DNA of 64,000 nt from Imbricaverruca yamaguchii (GCA_034440575.1 JAOTOL010001547.1:1596001-1660000), one strand, 5' to 3'. Positions 45,884 through 57,715 are shown, counted from the first letter of the stretch. Made by a program: numbers and translations. The notes: a model not told the origin generated them from the letters alone.

Positions 45884-46275
45884 CAGGTCAATATTCAGAT
45901 CACTAGGTCATCATAGGTCAAATTCGACCAGATTGGGTGAGACTCTCAGATATTGACACATATATCAGGACGTGTAACACATAGAAACAAACGGTGAGCG
46001 CTATTCGACAGTCCTTGAAATGTGCTTTCGACAATACGCGATGTGACTTATGGTCCGGTCAACAGGTAGGTAGCCAGATGTCACCGAACTTGGGTGAAAT
46101 GTATTGTAATTTTTCGGCACATAATTTTTGACAGCATGGTGATGGGAAGCTGATTTTCCTTTATATGACTAAAGACGCCTCTGATAACATTTAATAGTTA
46201 AGTCAATATTTGACCATGACCTCGGTTGATCGCTGTCAAGACCGTTTTCTGGCCTAGGTAGGTCATTTGTCATAT
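45884..46275. other. AGGTCA-rich segment
   Basis: Several AGGTCA or TGACCT words (for example CAGGTCAATATTCAGATCAC followed by TAGGTCATCATAGGTC at about 45884-45922, and GACCATGACCTCGG near 46211). Resembles 48105-48680 in this feature. It may be one old element split by the insertion between. Confidence 0.4.
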
Positions 46276-46310
46276 CATTCAAAACGTCTCAACGAGAGCA
46301 TTTCGCTGGT
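46276..46310 (+). repeat. 35-bp direct repeat, left copy
   Basis: Begins CATTCAAAACGTCTCAACGA and ends CATTTCGCTGGT. It is identical to 47796-47830 over 35 bp. Confidence 0.9.
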
Positions 46311-46450
46311 GTTATGATTTTGCACATTTGGTTTTATGCCACATTTATGTTCGCTACATAATTTACTGCGCGATAATACACGGCTGCGTTAGTGAAAATG
46401 GTCGCACAAATGTTTATGATATATGCGCCGCGTCCAGCACTGATACATTT

Positions 46451-47603
46451 CCGTTTCACGAAGATCAATTTGTCTTATTTAAGACAAATCTGTCTTGAAT
46501 AAGACTTTTCCAGTTTCATGAAAAAGTCTTATTTAAGAAACAAGAATGTAAAACTAATAAAAAAATTCAGGACAAATTTCTTCTTATTCAAGATAAAATG
46601 GACGGTCGTGTTTCATGAAAGCTGAATTGTAAGACAAATTCACCAAAATGTCTTACATTCACGAGCAACAATTCAAGCACGTAATTCTTGCGTAGATTGC
46701 AAATGATAATGGCAGGTTACGTGCAAATGATAATGACAGGTTACGTAACTGATCCAGTAAATGGCAGGTATAGATGCAGGCTTCTGGAAATTATTGGAAG
46801 GGCAATATATGTTACAATAATAATTTACAGGGAAACATGAAGGCAATGGGCGGGTCAAAATGAATAGGAAGACATGCCACAAAGAGTAACGTGTCATTTG
46901 GAATTGTTGAGCATGTTGAAATTAGTTGGGGGTAAGTCAGCATTCAGGGAGGTTGCAAATGTCCTCACAAAAGATACACCAATGATTTCAGGGGATCCTC
47001 TGATCCCTGACTACCTGCACCACTAATTGTATCGTTCTCCAATCATTTCAGCACATAGCTATTCGTCAGATTCATGCTCACCTCTTTCTTGTCCAATATT
47101 GCTCGGAACACTTCAGTTTTTTCTGGCGTTGTTGGCTTCTGCTCCCCTTGATGAATGAATGTAGGAATTGACGTAATATCTTCAACCTCAACTCCGTCAT
47201 ATATTGCAGCTACTGTCACCGTCTATTGTCGGTATGTCCTAATGCTGTCAGCCAGTCAGCTGATAATGTAAACAAAGAACTAGTGAGATAAAAAAAACGG
47301 CGTTCGCAACCCGTCGTTTTTTAAGCACTTCATTAATTTTGTCTTACACATTGTATGTTGAACATTTTTAATGTATTGCAGTTAGATGTAGGTATCTATT
47401 TGCAACGCGAATAAGACGCTATCGTGCTCCCAACATTTCAGTAACACACACATTAAGAAACCACCTCTAGACAATATCTACGAACAATCGAAAAAGTAAA
47501 ACGTTTGAAACTAAGACGTCTTGAATTTCATGGGACTGCTTTTATAAGATTCTTAGTTTTACATTTCTTAGTTTTTAAATGTCTTTGATTTTCGTGAAAC
47601 TGG
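46451..47603. mobile_element. DNA transposon remnant, about 1.15 kb
   Basis: Left end CCGTTTCACGAAGATCAA (46451-46468). Right end in reverse complement CCAGTTTCACGAAAATCAA (47603-47585). Internal relatives of the end, CAGTTTCATGAAAAAGTC (about 46511) and GTTTCATGAAAGC (about 46610), and many TCTTATTTAAGAC-like palindromes follow. The ends suggest a PIF/Harbinger-type element, but no transposase motif is visible, so the family is a guess. Confidence 0.5.
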
Positions 47604-47795
47604 CCCCGAGTCTTTATTGTAGCGGATAGATACGGAAACGACGCATTCCATTAAACAAACGATATATCTGCGTTTAATGGTCATATAAAACAGCACTCGA
47701 GGCTTCGCTGATAGCTCGTCACTCTGTGTGTTATTGAAATGCAGATTACACGCTCAGAATCCTTTTGTTCACAGCTCCGATCACATTTCCACGTA

Positions 47796-47830
47796 CATTC
47801 AAAACGTCTCAACGAGAGCATTTCGCTGGT
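47796..47830 (+). repeat. 35-bp direct repeat, right copy
   Basis: Identical to 46276-46310. The two copies bracket the DNA transposon remnant but lie 140 and 190 bp outside its ends, so they are not its target-site duplication. Confidence 0.9.
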
Positions 47831-48104
47831 TATCGCTTACACCAATGGCTTACACCAATTATCGTGTGGCGATTATCGATAATCGTGTGGCGCCCACCAA
47901 CAAAGTACGCGCGCTTCCCACTCTGGCAACACGCTCGAACTCTGTCCGATCTCTTGACATCGGACCCAACTAGCTCTGTAGCAAAATTTGTCCATATGCA
48001 TTCCATTTATTATGTAGTCAATCATTGCATTCCCGCCTAACAATTTGAATTCAAGACAAAATGAAGTAGCTATGTAAAAGTGTTGTACAGTTTACCACAT
48101 TTTA

Positions 48105-48680
48105 TTTGACCTGACCTGACCTGGTCAAATATAAGGAATGTGACCGTAGATCGAGGGTACTAAGTGACCTAGGATCATTCGACACCTATTTTTGGCCATT
48201 GAGGAGACAAACCAATCGGTATTGGTTTGATCACTCAAGTCCAATACTGCGATGAATAATTTTCAGCTATGTGTGATGATATAAGATGACCTTGCAGGGG
48301 TCATAGAGTAAACGCTTGACTAACATATGCATAAACAACCTCAAAGTGCATGACATTTACAGAGGACAATCGAGGCGCCAACAACGTACCCAAGCAGAAA
48401 TACTTCTTACTCCGAAACTACGACCTCAGGTCAAGGTCATGAAGTAGCCTAGGGAGGGCATGTAAAGTATATTTGACCATAGCCCTATAAAGGGGGAAGC
48501 CATGGCCGCGACCGGATCTCAGGTCAATGCTACGAAAAAAAACGAGATCATTGATGGTCCCCGATGAGATCATGACGTGTTATAAGTTTGAAATCAATCG
48601 TCCAATTATTGTGGAAGCTATGCCACCTAGAACTCCGAGAGATGTTGGGTCACTTCGCCTGACTTGGTGACCTGATCTGA
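48105..48680. other. AGGTCA-rich segment
   Basis: On the minus strand three overlapping AGGTCA copies lie at about 48110-48124. On the plus strand AGGTCAAGGTCA is at 48428-48439. Further TGACCT/AGGTCA words occur near 48168, 48290, 48520 and 48668. No gene recognised. Confidence 0.4.
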
Positions 48681-49028
48681 GATGACCCAGGGGTAAAAGT
48701 GTGTGAGGAAATGCGAAAAAGGCTAATGAGCAGCCATGCAAGGTTTGCCTTGCTATTGGTACGGCGGCAAATTAGGAAAAACCGCTGGTAACCACCCACA
48801 AGGGGGTTACCTGCGTGGCAGGTAGAACACGGGGGGCAGAACATGCTTCCCGAACGTGCACGTGCTATATTTTAGTATATTTAAATTCAGCTCACAGCAT
48901 GCAGTGATAATGCAATAGGTTCACGTGTTTTCTGATACAAAATATGATATGATATGACAATAATATGAGACACTGCCTAACTGGGTGTGAACATTCACTA
49001 TGGCTAATTCACTCCCATTATATTTTGC

Positions 49029-49085
<57 letters not shown>
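49029..49085. repeat. (TA)n microsatellite
   Basis: About 28 uninterrupted TA dinucleotides, 20 bp before a perfect palindrome. Confidence 0.95.
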
Positions 49086-49105
49086 TATTGTGTGTGATGT
49101 TGGCA

Positions 49106-49145
49106 CGGTTCTGAAATATATATATATATATATATTTCAGAACCG
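49106..49145. repeat. Perfect 40-bp palindrome
   Basis: The 20-base left half is CGGTTCTGAAATATATATAT and the right half is its exact reverse complement with no spacer. The TA core is flanked by unique arms, so it is more than a microsatellite. Confidence 0.95.
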
Positions 49146-50998
49146 CGGTGCGCAACATTCGCTCACCAACACGAACAGTACTAGTGCCTATGGGCACCAG
49201 TACTGCTGTCCACCCCCGACGTCATTCTCGACTTCATCGGCAAGTGGGCTTCAGCACATGACTGAGCGACTTCACAGATTCGTAACCAGTAAGTTGGACA
49301 GCGTGCTCCGTGGGTCGCTGTCTTTCAGCAGCCGCTTAGCAGCCGCCCCCCTGCCGCTTTTGTCTAACAGTTGGTTTCCATAAAAACCTGTATGTCCTGC
49401 TGCGCCTTTCAATATATTCGATCGGGCGTATATTCCTGGTGACTTGTTTTTGAACGACATATTTTTATCCTGCGTAATGGTCCGACGAAATGTTTCTTGT
49501 CCGAGTTTGAACCTGAGGTGCTGCCGCTTGCGGGCTATTTCCGCCATGCAGCGTAGGTTTGCACCACCCATGTTCAAGGAAATGTCGTGTTAGGAGGCAC
49601 GACCTTTCCCACGTTCTTCTTCGTTTTGGTGGACCTCTCAGTGCATTCGAGGAATGGTCCATAATTTGTCTCCTTGGAACAGTGAATGCAAACTTTTACC
49701 CACTACGCCCTGTCACAGGCGCACGGCTGAAAGTCCAATCAAAGCTGGAGATTCGCTTGCAATCCCATTTTGTATTAACCTCCCATCCATGCTCCCCACT
49801 CCGGCTGATAACACAGACGCAAATTTCCCCTGACAATCCCTTATTTCAGGAAATTTCAGATCCTAGCCATTTAAGTGGTTTTCATGGGTGACATAGCAAT
49901 CTGGTCTCAGGGCATTGCCATGTTTTCTGTCACAACTCGTTCCTCCTTTGCTTCCCTCTGGAGGGACCTATGAATGCGGCTTTGCATCCTCACTCCCAAC
50001 ATTGAAGATGCTGCCGAGTGCACATGTGCTCTGCCAGGTGTGCCACCACCAGCGCACCAGTGCAGGTCGTGCAACAAACGTTTCAGGTGCGTTGCTTCCG
50101 TGCAATGTCCATAAGCATGAAGTAAAATTTGCTAAACAGGGATCTCACCCCGGTTCAAACGGTGACGGTGTCCTGGGCCCTCATCGTGGGTGTGTTTTTG
50201 TTTAGAAAATTTTAGTGAGCGTATCGAGCCCGCCACAACGCTGGATCGTTTCTGTCTAAACTTGGTGTAAGCAAGCATTTTAGAACCGTTCTCTCGCGTC
50301 AAAATACTGAGACGAAAGTGCATTGTTTTGCAATATTGCAAGGGATTTGCGCGTCGCAGCCAGCGTAGCGGATAAACTCATGGTTAGCCCCTCAAGGTTT
50401 CGATCCTAGGCGGGCACGCCTATTCGTGTACGTCAGCTCAAATTTGTCCCTGGTGCTTGCGTGTTTCTAGTTGGATGCGTTTTCCACAGCCATCCATTGT
50501 TAGACGATGACGGGCATTGGCTCATTTGTCCCAAACCTGCAATATCGCGTCCCTGATGAGCCTCGAACCACCAACCTCTCGGTTGCGATACGCAGAGCCA
50601 GACCACAACACAACCGACTCTTGTGTTTCTCCGTTGAATTCAATGAAATGTATTCAATTCAATAAATTCCTCACATACCTATGGTGGATTGCTGGCCGAC
50701 GTATCTAGGCGAACGCACCAAGGCGTGCACAGAAGGATAAAACCAACAGAGCCACCGCAAGCGCATATTCAGAGCAGGGGAGCATCCAGTCGGCGCGGGG
50801 CTGATGAGCGCCGGCGAGGCGACGGAGTCTAGGGCCGCATCGACTGCAGCGGGCATGCAGCCAGCGAGCTGACGGCCGGATGACCCAACATTCAACTGTC
50901 TTCCTGACAACGTGCTCGCCGTCCTGTCGCCTGTCTTCCACGGTTTGGCCGGGTCGTGGCTCCGCTCCAAACAGCACCGGCACTGGAGACGTGGTCCG

Positions 50999-53720
50999 CT
51001 AGAAGCCGCCGTCGAACGCCTGCCCGGTGGCCTGCACCGCCTGCGGGATCGAGTCGCCGGTCGCCTGGAAGCCGTTCTCGTCGGCCGTCCACTGGACAGT
51101 GACCGACACGTCGTTGCCGTTCTCGTCCTTCGCGACGAACGAGTAGGAGCCCTGCATGACGACGCCGAACTTGTCGCCGATCTGCTTGATCTGACCGACC
51201 ACGTCCTGCTGGATGGGGTCGGTCGTCTCGAAGCCGTACTGGAAGCTGCCGTCCTCGTTCTGGCTCATCTCCATGCGGATGATGCCTGCCTGCGCCAGAC
51301 TGGTGTACTGCGTCGGCTCGGGCTGGATGAAGTCCTGGGGCCGCGCGATCGCGGTCGCCACCACCGTCAGCAACATCAGCTGAAACCGAACACGACCGTC
51401 AGCAACACCAGCTGAAACCGAACACGACCGTCAGCAACGCCAGCTGAAACTGAACACGACCGTCAGCAACGCCAGCTGAAACCGAACACGACCGTCAGCA
51501 ACACCAGCTGAAACCGAACACGACCGTCAGCAACACCAGCTGAAACCGAACACGACCGTCAGCAACGCCAGCTGAAACTGAACACGACCGTCAGCAACGC
51601 CAGCTGAAACCGAACACGACCGTCAGCAACACCAGCTGAAACCGAACACGACCGTCAGCAACGCCAGCTGAAACCGAACACGGCCGTCAGCAACGCCAGC
51701 TGAAACCGAACACGACCGTCAGCAACGCCAGCTGAAACCGAACACGGCCGTCAGCAACATCAGCTGAAACCGAACACGGCCGTAAGCAACACTAGCTGAA
51801 ACCGAACACGGCTGTAAGCAACACCAGCTGAAACTGAACATGGCCGTCAACAACACTAGCTTAAACCGAACACGACCGTCAGCAACACCAGCTGAAACCG
51901 AACACGGCCGTCAGCAAGACGATTGTCAGCAACACCAGCTGAAACCGAACACAACCGTCAGCAACACCAGCTGAAACCGATCACGACCGTCAGCAACATC
52001 AGCTGAAACCGAACACGGCTGTCAGCAACACTAGCTGAACACGGCCGTAAGCAGTGCGCACAGGATCGGACGACCAGCCGCAGTATGGCCAAGTCTAGAT
52101 AAACGGCACCTGAAGAACAATGGCGCACAAAAACAAAGCATTGCTCGCTGTGGCTTTAACTGCAAGTGTAAAAATATTGTGCGGTGGACAACATAGTAGA
52201 TGTGGAATATTTCCCGGTATTATATTCACATGCGACATATATTGTATCGGCAAGTCCCTTTTTAAAAACAATGGGTTTGAAAATATCACGTCCTCATGGC
52301 ATGAGAAGACATCCAATGTTAGCACCCCACCTTATGGTATTTGCAGCACAATGGCGACGAGGCAGTATCACACAAGCTGATTATTTATCAGTTAAACTGT
52401 ACGATGTTCCAGATATATCTAAGCTTCAGAGCAAGACAACGGTGGCAAATATGACGCAGTGCTCAGTATCTTGCATTCACCAAATTCTCTTCAAGGACAG
52501 CACCGCCCTACACTTACCTGAATAGGTCCCGTTGGCACGCGACTTATGGCACATGGGACTGATGTAGTCAGGGGTGGATCCAGAAGCCTGGTTTTGAACC
52601 GGTTAGAGGGGCTGCAATATAATATACTCGTTTCCGAAATGCTTTTCGGTTTTAACAGCTAATATTCGTCGGATCTGTCCTAGACAATATTTACCTAAGA
52701 CAATATTTTTAGATGTCGGAATTTAACCTTAGTGCAAAATTCCGGCAAAAGCCGACTGCATGGGAAGGGGTGCGGCCCATGCGTCCCCTGTGATCCGCCA
52801 GTGAATGTGGTGGATATTGTTTTGACTGTTCTCGAACATACCGCATAGAATGTTGCACGCGGGAAAACAATCCTCGGATATTACTACACCAGTTCCAGAA
52901 AGTTCGGTGAGCGTCTACAGCTGATGTAAAGATCAGTACCACATATTTTGCTCCCCATCACTATTTTCCTATATATTTTCGGAAACCATCAGGAAACCGT
53001 CGGCCAGTCGGCCCGAAAAGACTTCGTGAAAGAACAGTATGCACTTAGAACACATGGTGTTAAAAATTCGTCCGGAAATGCGAATGCTTACCTGAAACTA
53101 CAACTATTGCAAACGTGCAAAATTTAAGTTTCAAATAATCATGATTTGTGTCGATCTTTCAGACAAGTAGGAGGTAGGATAACAATAACGGTATTCTCAG
53201 CTGTTCCTTTCCAACGAATATATGACAATTGTCTTAAGCAGAGAAAGCCTGCTGACGTAGTATTCACTCCGACTTCCTGAATGTTCAATTTGTGTGCGGT
53301 TTTAAGACCAACTAAGAGAACTTTAGTGCAAGTTTGTTGACACCCAACGATTTTTCTTTGCCAAATTGAGAGTCACCAATTTTATGGCTGGGTAATTAAT
53401 TCCTGCAGATTAAAGAAAAACTTCTTTTCACATTTGTGGTCGCATTTGGCATGCGGCATGTGGCATGTGCCAGTCTGCTAACCATTGCGGAAGGGTGACA
53501 AAGTATGGAAGTTCCCACAATGAAAGCAAGAGGGTGAATGCACTTCCATTGATTGTTTACTATACGATGGCTGCCAACTGCAATTTGCCACATGCAAAGC
53601 GCACTGACCACCGCGATCGCAAGAAGAAGAAGCAGGGCGCACATCGTGCAATGGTCACGGTGTGCATTTACGCTAAAGCAATATTCAGGAAATAGAAGAA
53701 TGGATGCTCACCAGCTTCAT
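50999..53720 (-). CDS. CP-D: RR-1-type cuticular protein (exons 53712-53720 and 50999-51379)
   Basis: Predicted 129-residue secreted cuticle protein. Exon 1 encodes MKL and ends GTGAGC. Exon 2 follows GTTCGGTTTCAG and reads LMLLTVVATAIARPQD, giving a signal peptide probably cleaved after ATAIA. Then come YTSLAQAGIIRMEMSQNEDG, FQYGFETTD, QGSYSFVAKDENGND, VQWTADENGF and GDSIPQ. The C-terminus is Gln/Gly-rich rather than Ala-rich. Stop TAG at 50999-51001. The acceptor lies at the first unit of a 32-bp minisatellite that repeats this splice site about twenty times upstream. Using the next acceptor up would give a stop 12 codons into the exon, so acceptor choice should matter for expression. The intron is 2.3 kb and includes a MITE. 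Confidence 0.87.
51378..52045 (-). repeat. 32-bp minisatellite spanning the CP-D 3' splice site, about 20 copies
   Basis: On the coding strand each unit is CTGGTGTTGCTGACGGTCGT followed by GTTCGGTTTCAG. The first 17 bases match the start of CP-D exon 2 with one difference, and the last 12 are the intron end. Units nearest the exon are most alike; those beyond about 51760 are more diverged, with small indels near 51915. The period is not a multiple of three. Confidence 0.95.
52046..53711 (-). other. CP-D intron, upstream part
   Basis: No coding sequence recognised apart from the MITE-like element at 52569-52803. Confidence 0.45.
52569..52803. mobile_element. MITE-like element, about 235 bp
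   Basis: Left end CAGGGGTGGATCCAGAAGCC. Right end in reverse complement CACTGGCGGATCACAGGGGA. It resembles the ends at 28236 and 29312. No coding capacity. Confidence 0.45.
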
Positions 53721-53749
53721 TGCCTCTGTCTCTAGATGGTCTTGGTCCG

Positions 53750-53784
53750 AGTGATGTTTGGCTTACGGAGGCTGTACTTTTATA
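53750..53784 (-). promoter_or_regulatory. Core promoter of CP-D (TATA + initiator)
   Basis: On the minus strand TATAAAA at 53784-53778, TCACT with its A at 53752 (32 bp on), and ATG at 53720. Confidence 0.7.
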
Positions 53785-54852
53785 CCAGCATGTTTACCGT
53801 CTGTTTGCATTACCTGGTATACGGACTGGTCAGCACACGTACGGCGATATCGCATAGCTCACCAGATTGCCAAATGCACGCGCAAACAGTTGCGCACTTA
53901 TGCAGATGGGCTTGCAAATGTCTGTAGATTATAAGCATATGGTTGGATAATGATTAACGCATTGCAGATTTGCACCATCGCGCATAATTTCTGTTGGCGA
54001 AGTAAAGATGGCACTTGAAGCCCGCATGTACTGTAGTTGTCACCTTCAGCAGAAGGGGAGCGTTCACAGCCGTATTGTATTATGTTTGTAGGTACTGCGA
54101 GCACATCCACACCCACTGTGCCTAGTTTACTGCCTCCCAAAATTAGTGAGATAAATACAAATTAGAACATGTCAGGCGGTGGGATGTTGCAAGGATGCAA
54201 GGCTAGGAATTCAGACTGGAGGACGTAAGGATAGTGCAGATTACAATTGCAAACCTTGATAACGGCTCATTGCTCCTGACTGTAACTGTAACTTTCATTT
54301 TTCCCTAGTTGTGGCTGCTGTGTGACCACTGTACTTCTAGAAGGGTGAATTGCCAAGTGAAAACTGCAGTCTTTTGCCACGTGGTTAAGATTTCGATAAA
54401 CTTTTTCTTGAGGTCCATCTAACTTCACCATGTTCTTGTAATAGTGCAAACTCATACAAAATGAATAATTCTTAGTGCAAGATATACATTTTTCATCATG
54501 TGCAATCTTCTTAATATTGGACTTCGTGACAATGAGTCGAAACAAAAACAAGTCAGTCATCTCCCTTATAAGTAAGCAGCAGTCGTTTCCTCCTTGAAAT
54601 GCACCAATCAGTAGCTCACAGTATTTGGGAATACATCAGTAAGTAGCTTGCCGTCTGGGGAAATATATCGGCAAGTTTTAGTAGTGTACCTTCACTCATG
54701 GCTAGATGAAAGGTACCGTTGATGTGACATGCCGCGGCAGATGCTGTAACGGTAGGATATTCCACACTCTGCGCCCAGTGCCGTGCCCTTCCGGAGTTGA
54801 TCTGCAAATTTCTGCAATGCTTATGATCGACTGTTTCGATCTCTTTCACTAT
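53785..54852. other. Intergenic DNA, no gene recognised
   Basis: No conserved coding or RNA sequence seen upstream of CP-D. Confidence 0.4.
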
Positions 54853-55034
54853 CTGTTTGTTTGTTTATTGGTTGGTTCACGATACACTTTATGCACATTC
54901 ACGGCTAATGGCGCCGCCCACACTGTTTCGCCGGTGGGCCGCGGGATTGGGAAATGTCCTGAGTGGCGCTGGAGTCGAACCCGGGACCTTTGGTAACCAT
55001 AGCTCGACACCTTAACCACTCGACCATTCCCACC
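54853..55034 (-). mobile_element. tRNA-derived SINE
   Basis: On the minus strand the element starts GGGTGGGAATGGTCGAGTGG. It has an A box TGGTCGAGTGG (55026-55016) and a perfect B box GGTTCGACTCC (54981-54971), then a non-tRNA body with GGCGCCATTAGCC and an AACCAACCAATAAACAAAC end. The spacing fits an internal RNA polymerase III promoter. Parts of the body recur at 19541-19605 and 61792-61852. It lacks intact tRNA pairing, so it is not a tRNA gene. Confidence 0.75.
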
Positions 55035-55067
55035 CCTCTCTTTGACTATCTAATATTTTCAGGTCTT

Positions 55068-55172
55068 TACCAATTCTATCTCTCCTCTTTCCTACAGCTC
55101 TTTCCTATCTCTCGTCTATCCTCCGTTTCACCCTCTCTTCTCCTCTCTCTCTCTCCTTCCTTTCTCCTCCCT
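55068..55172. repeat. CT-rich low-complexity tract
   Basis: Pyrimidine-rich with TCTC and CTCC words, adjacent to the SINE head. Confidence 0.8.
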
Positions 55173-55610
55173 CACGACATTCCACGGCTGCTCGTCAATA
55201 CGAAGATGTGTATCAACTCAAACATGTGAACATCCACGAATATCGTCCCGCAAACTATCATCCGCCAGGGTATTCTCACACAACTTCCACATGCGCCAGC
55301 CTGTGCGTGCGCGTCTGTGCACGTCTGTGCACCAACTAACAGCCACCAGTCCGCCGGCTGGGCCGTGGGCGGCTTTGAGACGGGTCGTGACGAGGCCCGT
55401 GGCACAGGCGGATCTGAGACACTGGTTTGTGGCTTACGCCGTGCAGTGATGGTCGATACGTGTCCGAGTCGTTCGAAGGCGGTCTGATCCGCAGCGATGG
55501 TCGGGGATTAGCTCTGTGCACTCGTCTCGCGACTGGCAACCTCACAACCGGTCATACTTGGAATTGTCCGGCGCCTTTGTCTCTCGGCCCTGTGTGCCGG
55601 GCTCGTAACC

Positions 55611-56215
55611 GAGCCCGTGTAGACGGTACCCTGTGTGCAGCTGAGCACCCTATGGCCAGCTAAGTACCGTGTGTCCAGTGAGGTAGCCTGTGTGTGGCTG
55701 ATCACCCCATGCCCAGCTAAGTACCGTGTGTCCGGTAAAATAACCTGTGTCCGGCTGAGCACCCCATGCCCAGCTAAATACCGTGTTTCCGGTAAAGTAA
55801 CCTGTGTCCGGCTGAGCATCCCATGCCTAGCTAAGTACCGTGTGTCCGGTAAAGTAACCTGTGTCCGGCTGAGCATCCCATGCCTAGCTAAGTACCGTGT
55901 GTCCGGTAAAGTAACCTGTGTCCGGCTGATCACCCCATGCCCAGCTAAATACCGTGTGTCCGGTAAAGTAACCTGTGTCCGGCTGAGCACCCCATGCCCA
56001 GCTAAGTACCGTGTGTCCGGTAAAGTAACCTGTGTCCGGCTGAGCACCCCATGCCCAGCTAAGTACCGTGTGTCCGGTAAAGTAACCTGTGTCCGGCTGA
56101 GCACCCCATGCCCAGCTAAGTACCGTGTGTCCGGTAAAGTAACCTGTGTGCGGCTGTGGCTGAGGACCCTGCGCCCATTTAAGCATCATGTCTGTGAGGT
56201 ACCTTGTGCACCAAC
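55611..56215. repeat. 57-bp minisatellite, about 10 copies
   Basis: The unit runs GTACCGTGTGTCCGGTAAAG, TAACCTGTGTCCGGCTGAGC, ACCCCATGCCCAGCTAA. Units are anchored at 55661, 55718, 55775, 55832, 55889, 55946, 56003, 56060 and 56117, with degenerate ends. The period of 19 codons keeps one plus and two minus frames open; these are not genes. Confidence 0.95.
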
Positions 56216-57600
56216 TAATCCATGACGCAGTTAGAGATGACATTGTGCTTGCACAGTAGTACCTTAAACCAAGCAGAACATGCTGCAACCTGAGTGCACT
56301 GCACGCAAACAAAAATGTCATGCTATGCCGCGGCGAGTCTTGCATTAAGAACTTAATAATTCAGTGCGGCTTCATTCACAGACAGCCAGTTCATCATGGT
56401 AGGTGCACGATCTGAAGGAGTAAGCTGAAAAACCGGCCCACCCATAATCTAATGTTTCGCAGCCAAGTAGCGTCATAATGGTGCCATCTTGCCTGCCCAT
56501 GCTCTTGGCGATCTGTCAAATAGAAACAAAATGCTACCATTCAGATGCAAATATATATTTACACACTAAGCACTCCAGTGCATCTTGCGACATTTTTAGT
56601 TTACTTAATCAACTAACCACTTTGACTAGAACGGCCTGCAAAAATCTGGGGATCGTTCCGCATCCGATGAGCTGGCGGCAGCAGGGGACCTCGTTCGCGT
56701 GTCTAACAGTCTAACAGTAGGTCTATCGGCGGCGCTGACGTAGTAGATTTAGACAGCTGATAGTGTTGCGACTGTGCTGATACAGCAGCCATACTAGAGT
56801 AGCCATGATAGAGTAGCCGGATGGAGGAATTTGTCTGTGAACGTCCGTGCACCAGACGTTTGAATCGGACACGCGACACGTTGCTGTCCAGATACCAGTC
56901 GTATCAGACATGCTGGTGTCTGATGATATAGAACAGCCACACAGCAACGTTGCATTCTTACAATTGCAGCAATTGGCCCGATGTAGCACCGACATAGGAT
57001 AGCATGCGTATGATGTGCACAACTTTTCCTCCAGCGATGGAAGAATGCTTTCTTCAATAACTCACAATAATTACAATTTTCCAGTGTCTATGATGCAGTT
57101 CTGAACAAGTCTAGCAAAAAGCAAAGTAAAAATAACTAGACACATTTTTTGAAGCCTTAGATGAAGTCCAGGATTTGCATCAAATGGGAATAGGATAAGT
57201 AAGAGTTCCCTTTTCACAAAGCGAAACGCTGAATGATGCTTACTTCTTGTTCAGTGCTGTCAAAATTTATATTTTCCTTCAATTGCATTGTTTTTAGTAC
57301 AGTTTCATTTCCATAAGAAGTCTTATTACCTATATAGCGTAACAATCTCACTGCATTGCGTTCAGGAAATATGTAATACCACGGATGCATACATATTCAA
57401 GCTCGATATTCACAAATTCGCTTGCTTTGCATAACGTTTAGCACGCGCCGTCTCTGGGGGAGGGGGTATCGGCCCTCGGGGGAGAAGAGGCAAAAGACAC
57501 AGCTTGATCTCATCACGTGTATTTCAACAAGCGGCAAAATTGCGTCCAATTACGTAAGCCGTTTCGTAATGCGGGGGTCCGTCGTTGAAGTTCCTCGTGA
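56216..57600. other. Intergenic DNA and presumed 3' flank of CP-E
   Basis: No conserved coding sequence. GCGCCGTCTCTGGGGGAGGG near 57446 matches the left end of the dispersed element at 44467, so a short remnant may be present. Confidence 0.4.
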
Positions 57601-57605
57601 CCTAC

Positions 57606-57672
57606 GGCACACCTCGTCACCTGGTGATGTCCGGCACACCTCGTCACCTGGTGATGTCCGGCACACCTGGTC
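57606..57672. repeat. 27-bp tandem repeat, about 2.5 copies
   Basis: GGCACACCTCGTCACCTGGT plus GATGTCC repeats at 57606, 57633 and 57660. It lies within about 110 bp after the CP-E stop, probably in its 3' UTR. Confidence 0.85.
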
Positions 57673-57715
57673 ACGTGGGCGCAGCAGGGGTCGGTCGGCT
57701 CGAGGTTCGGCCCGC

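Larger units (their letters stand above)
48681..50690. other. Intergenic DNA with microsatellite and weak tRNA-like pieces
   Basis: No gene recognised. B-box-like words occur at 50393-50403 (+, GGTTTCGATCC) and about 50555-50567 (-, GGTTCGAGGC). They may be decayed tRNA-derived SINEs, but A boxes are weak. Confidence 0.3.

Noticed and set aside
47684..47745. TATA-like ATATAAAAC followed by an ATG at about 47741
   Set aside because: It looks like the cuticular promoters at first sight, but the ATG is not followed by AAG and a splice donor, and no coding exon follows.
54971..55034. Possible functional tRNA gene at the SINE head
   Set aside because: A and B boxes are good but acceptor and anticodon stems do not pair well and a SINE body follows directly.
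55508..56345. Open frames of 196-198 and 153 codons over the 57-bp array
   Set aside because: Array artefact; both strands are open at once.
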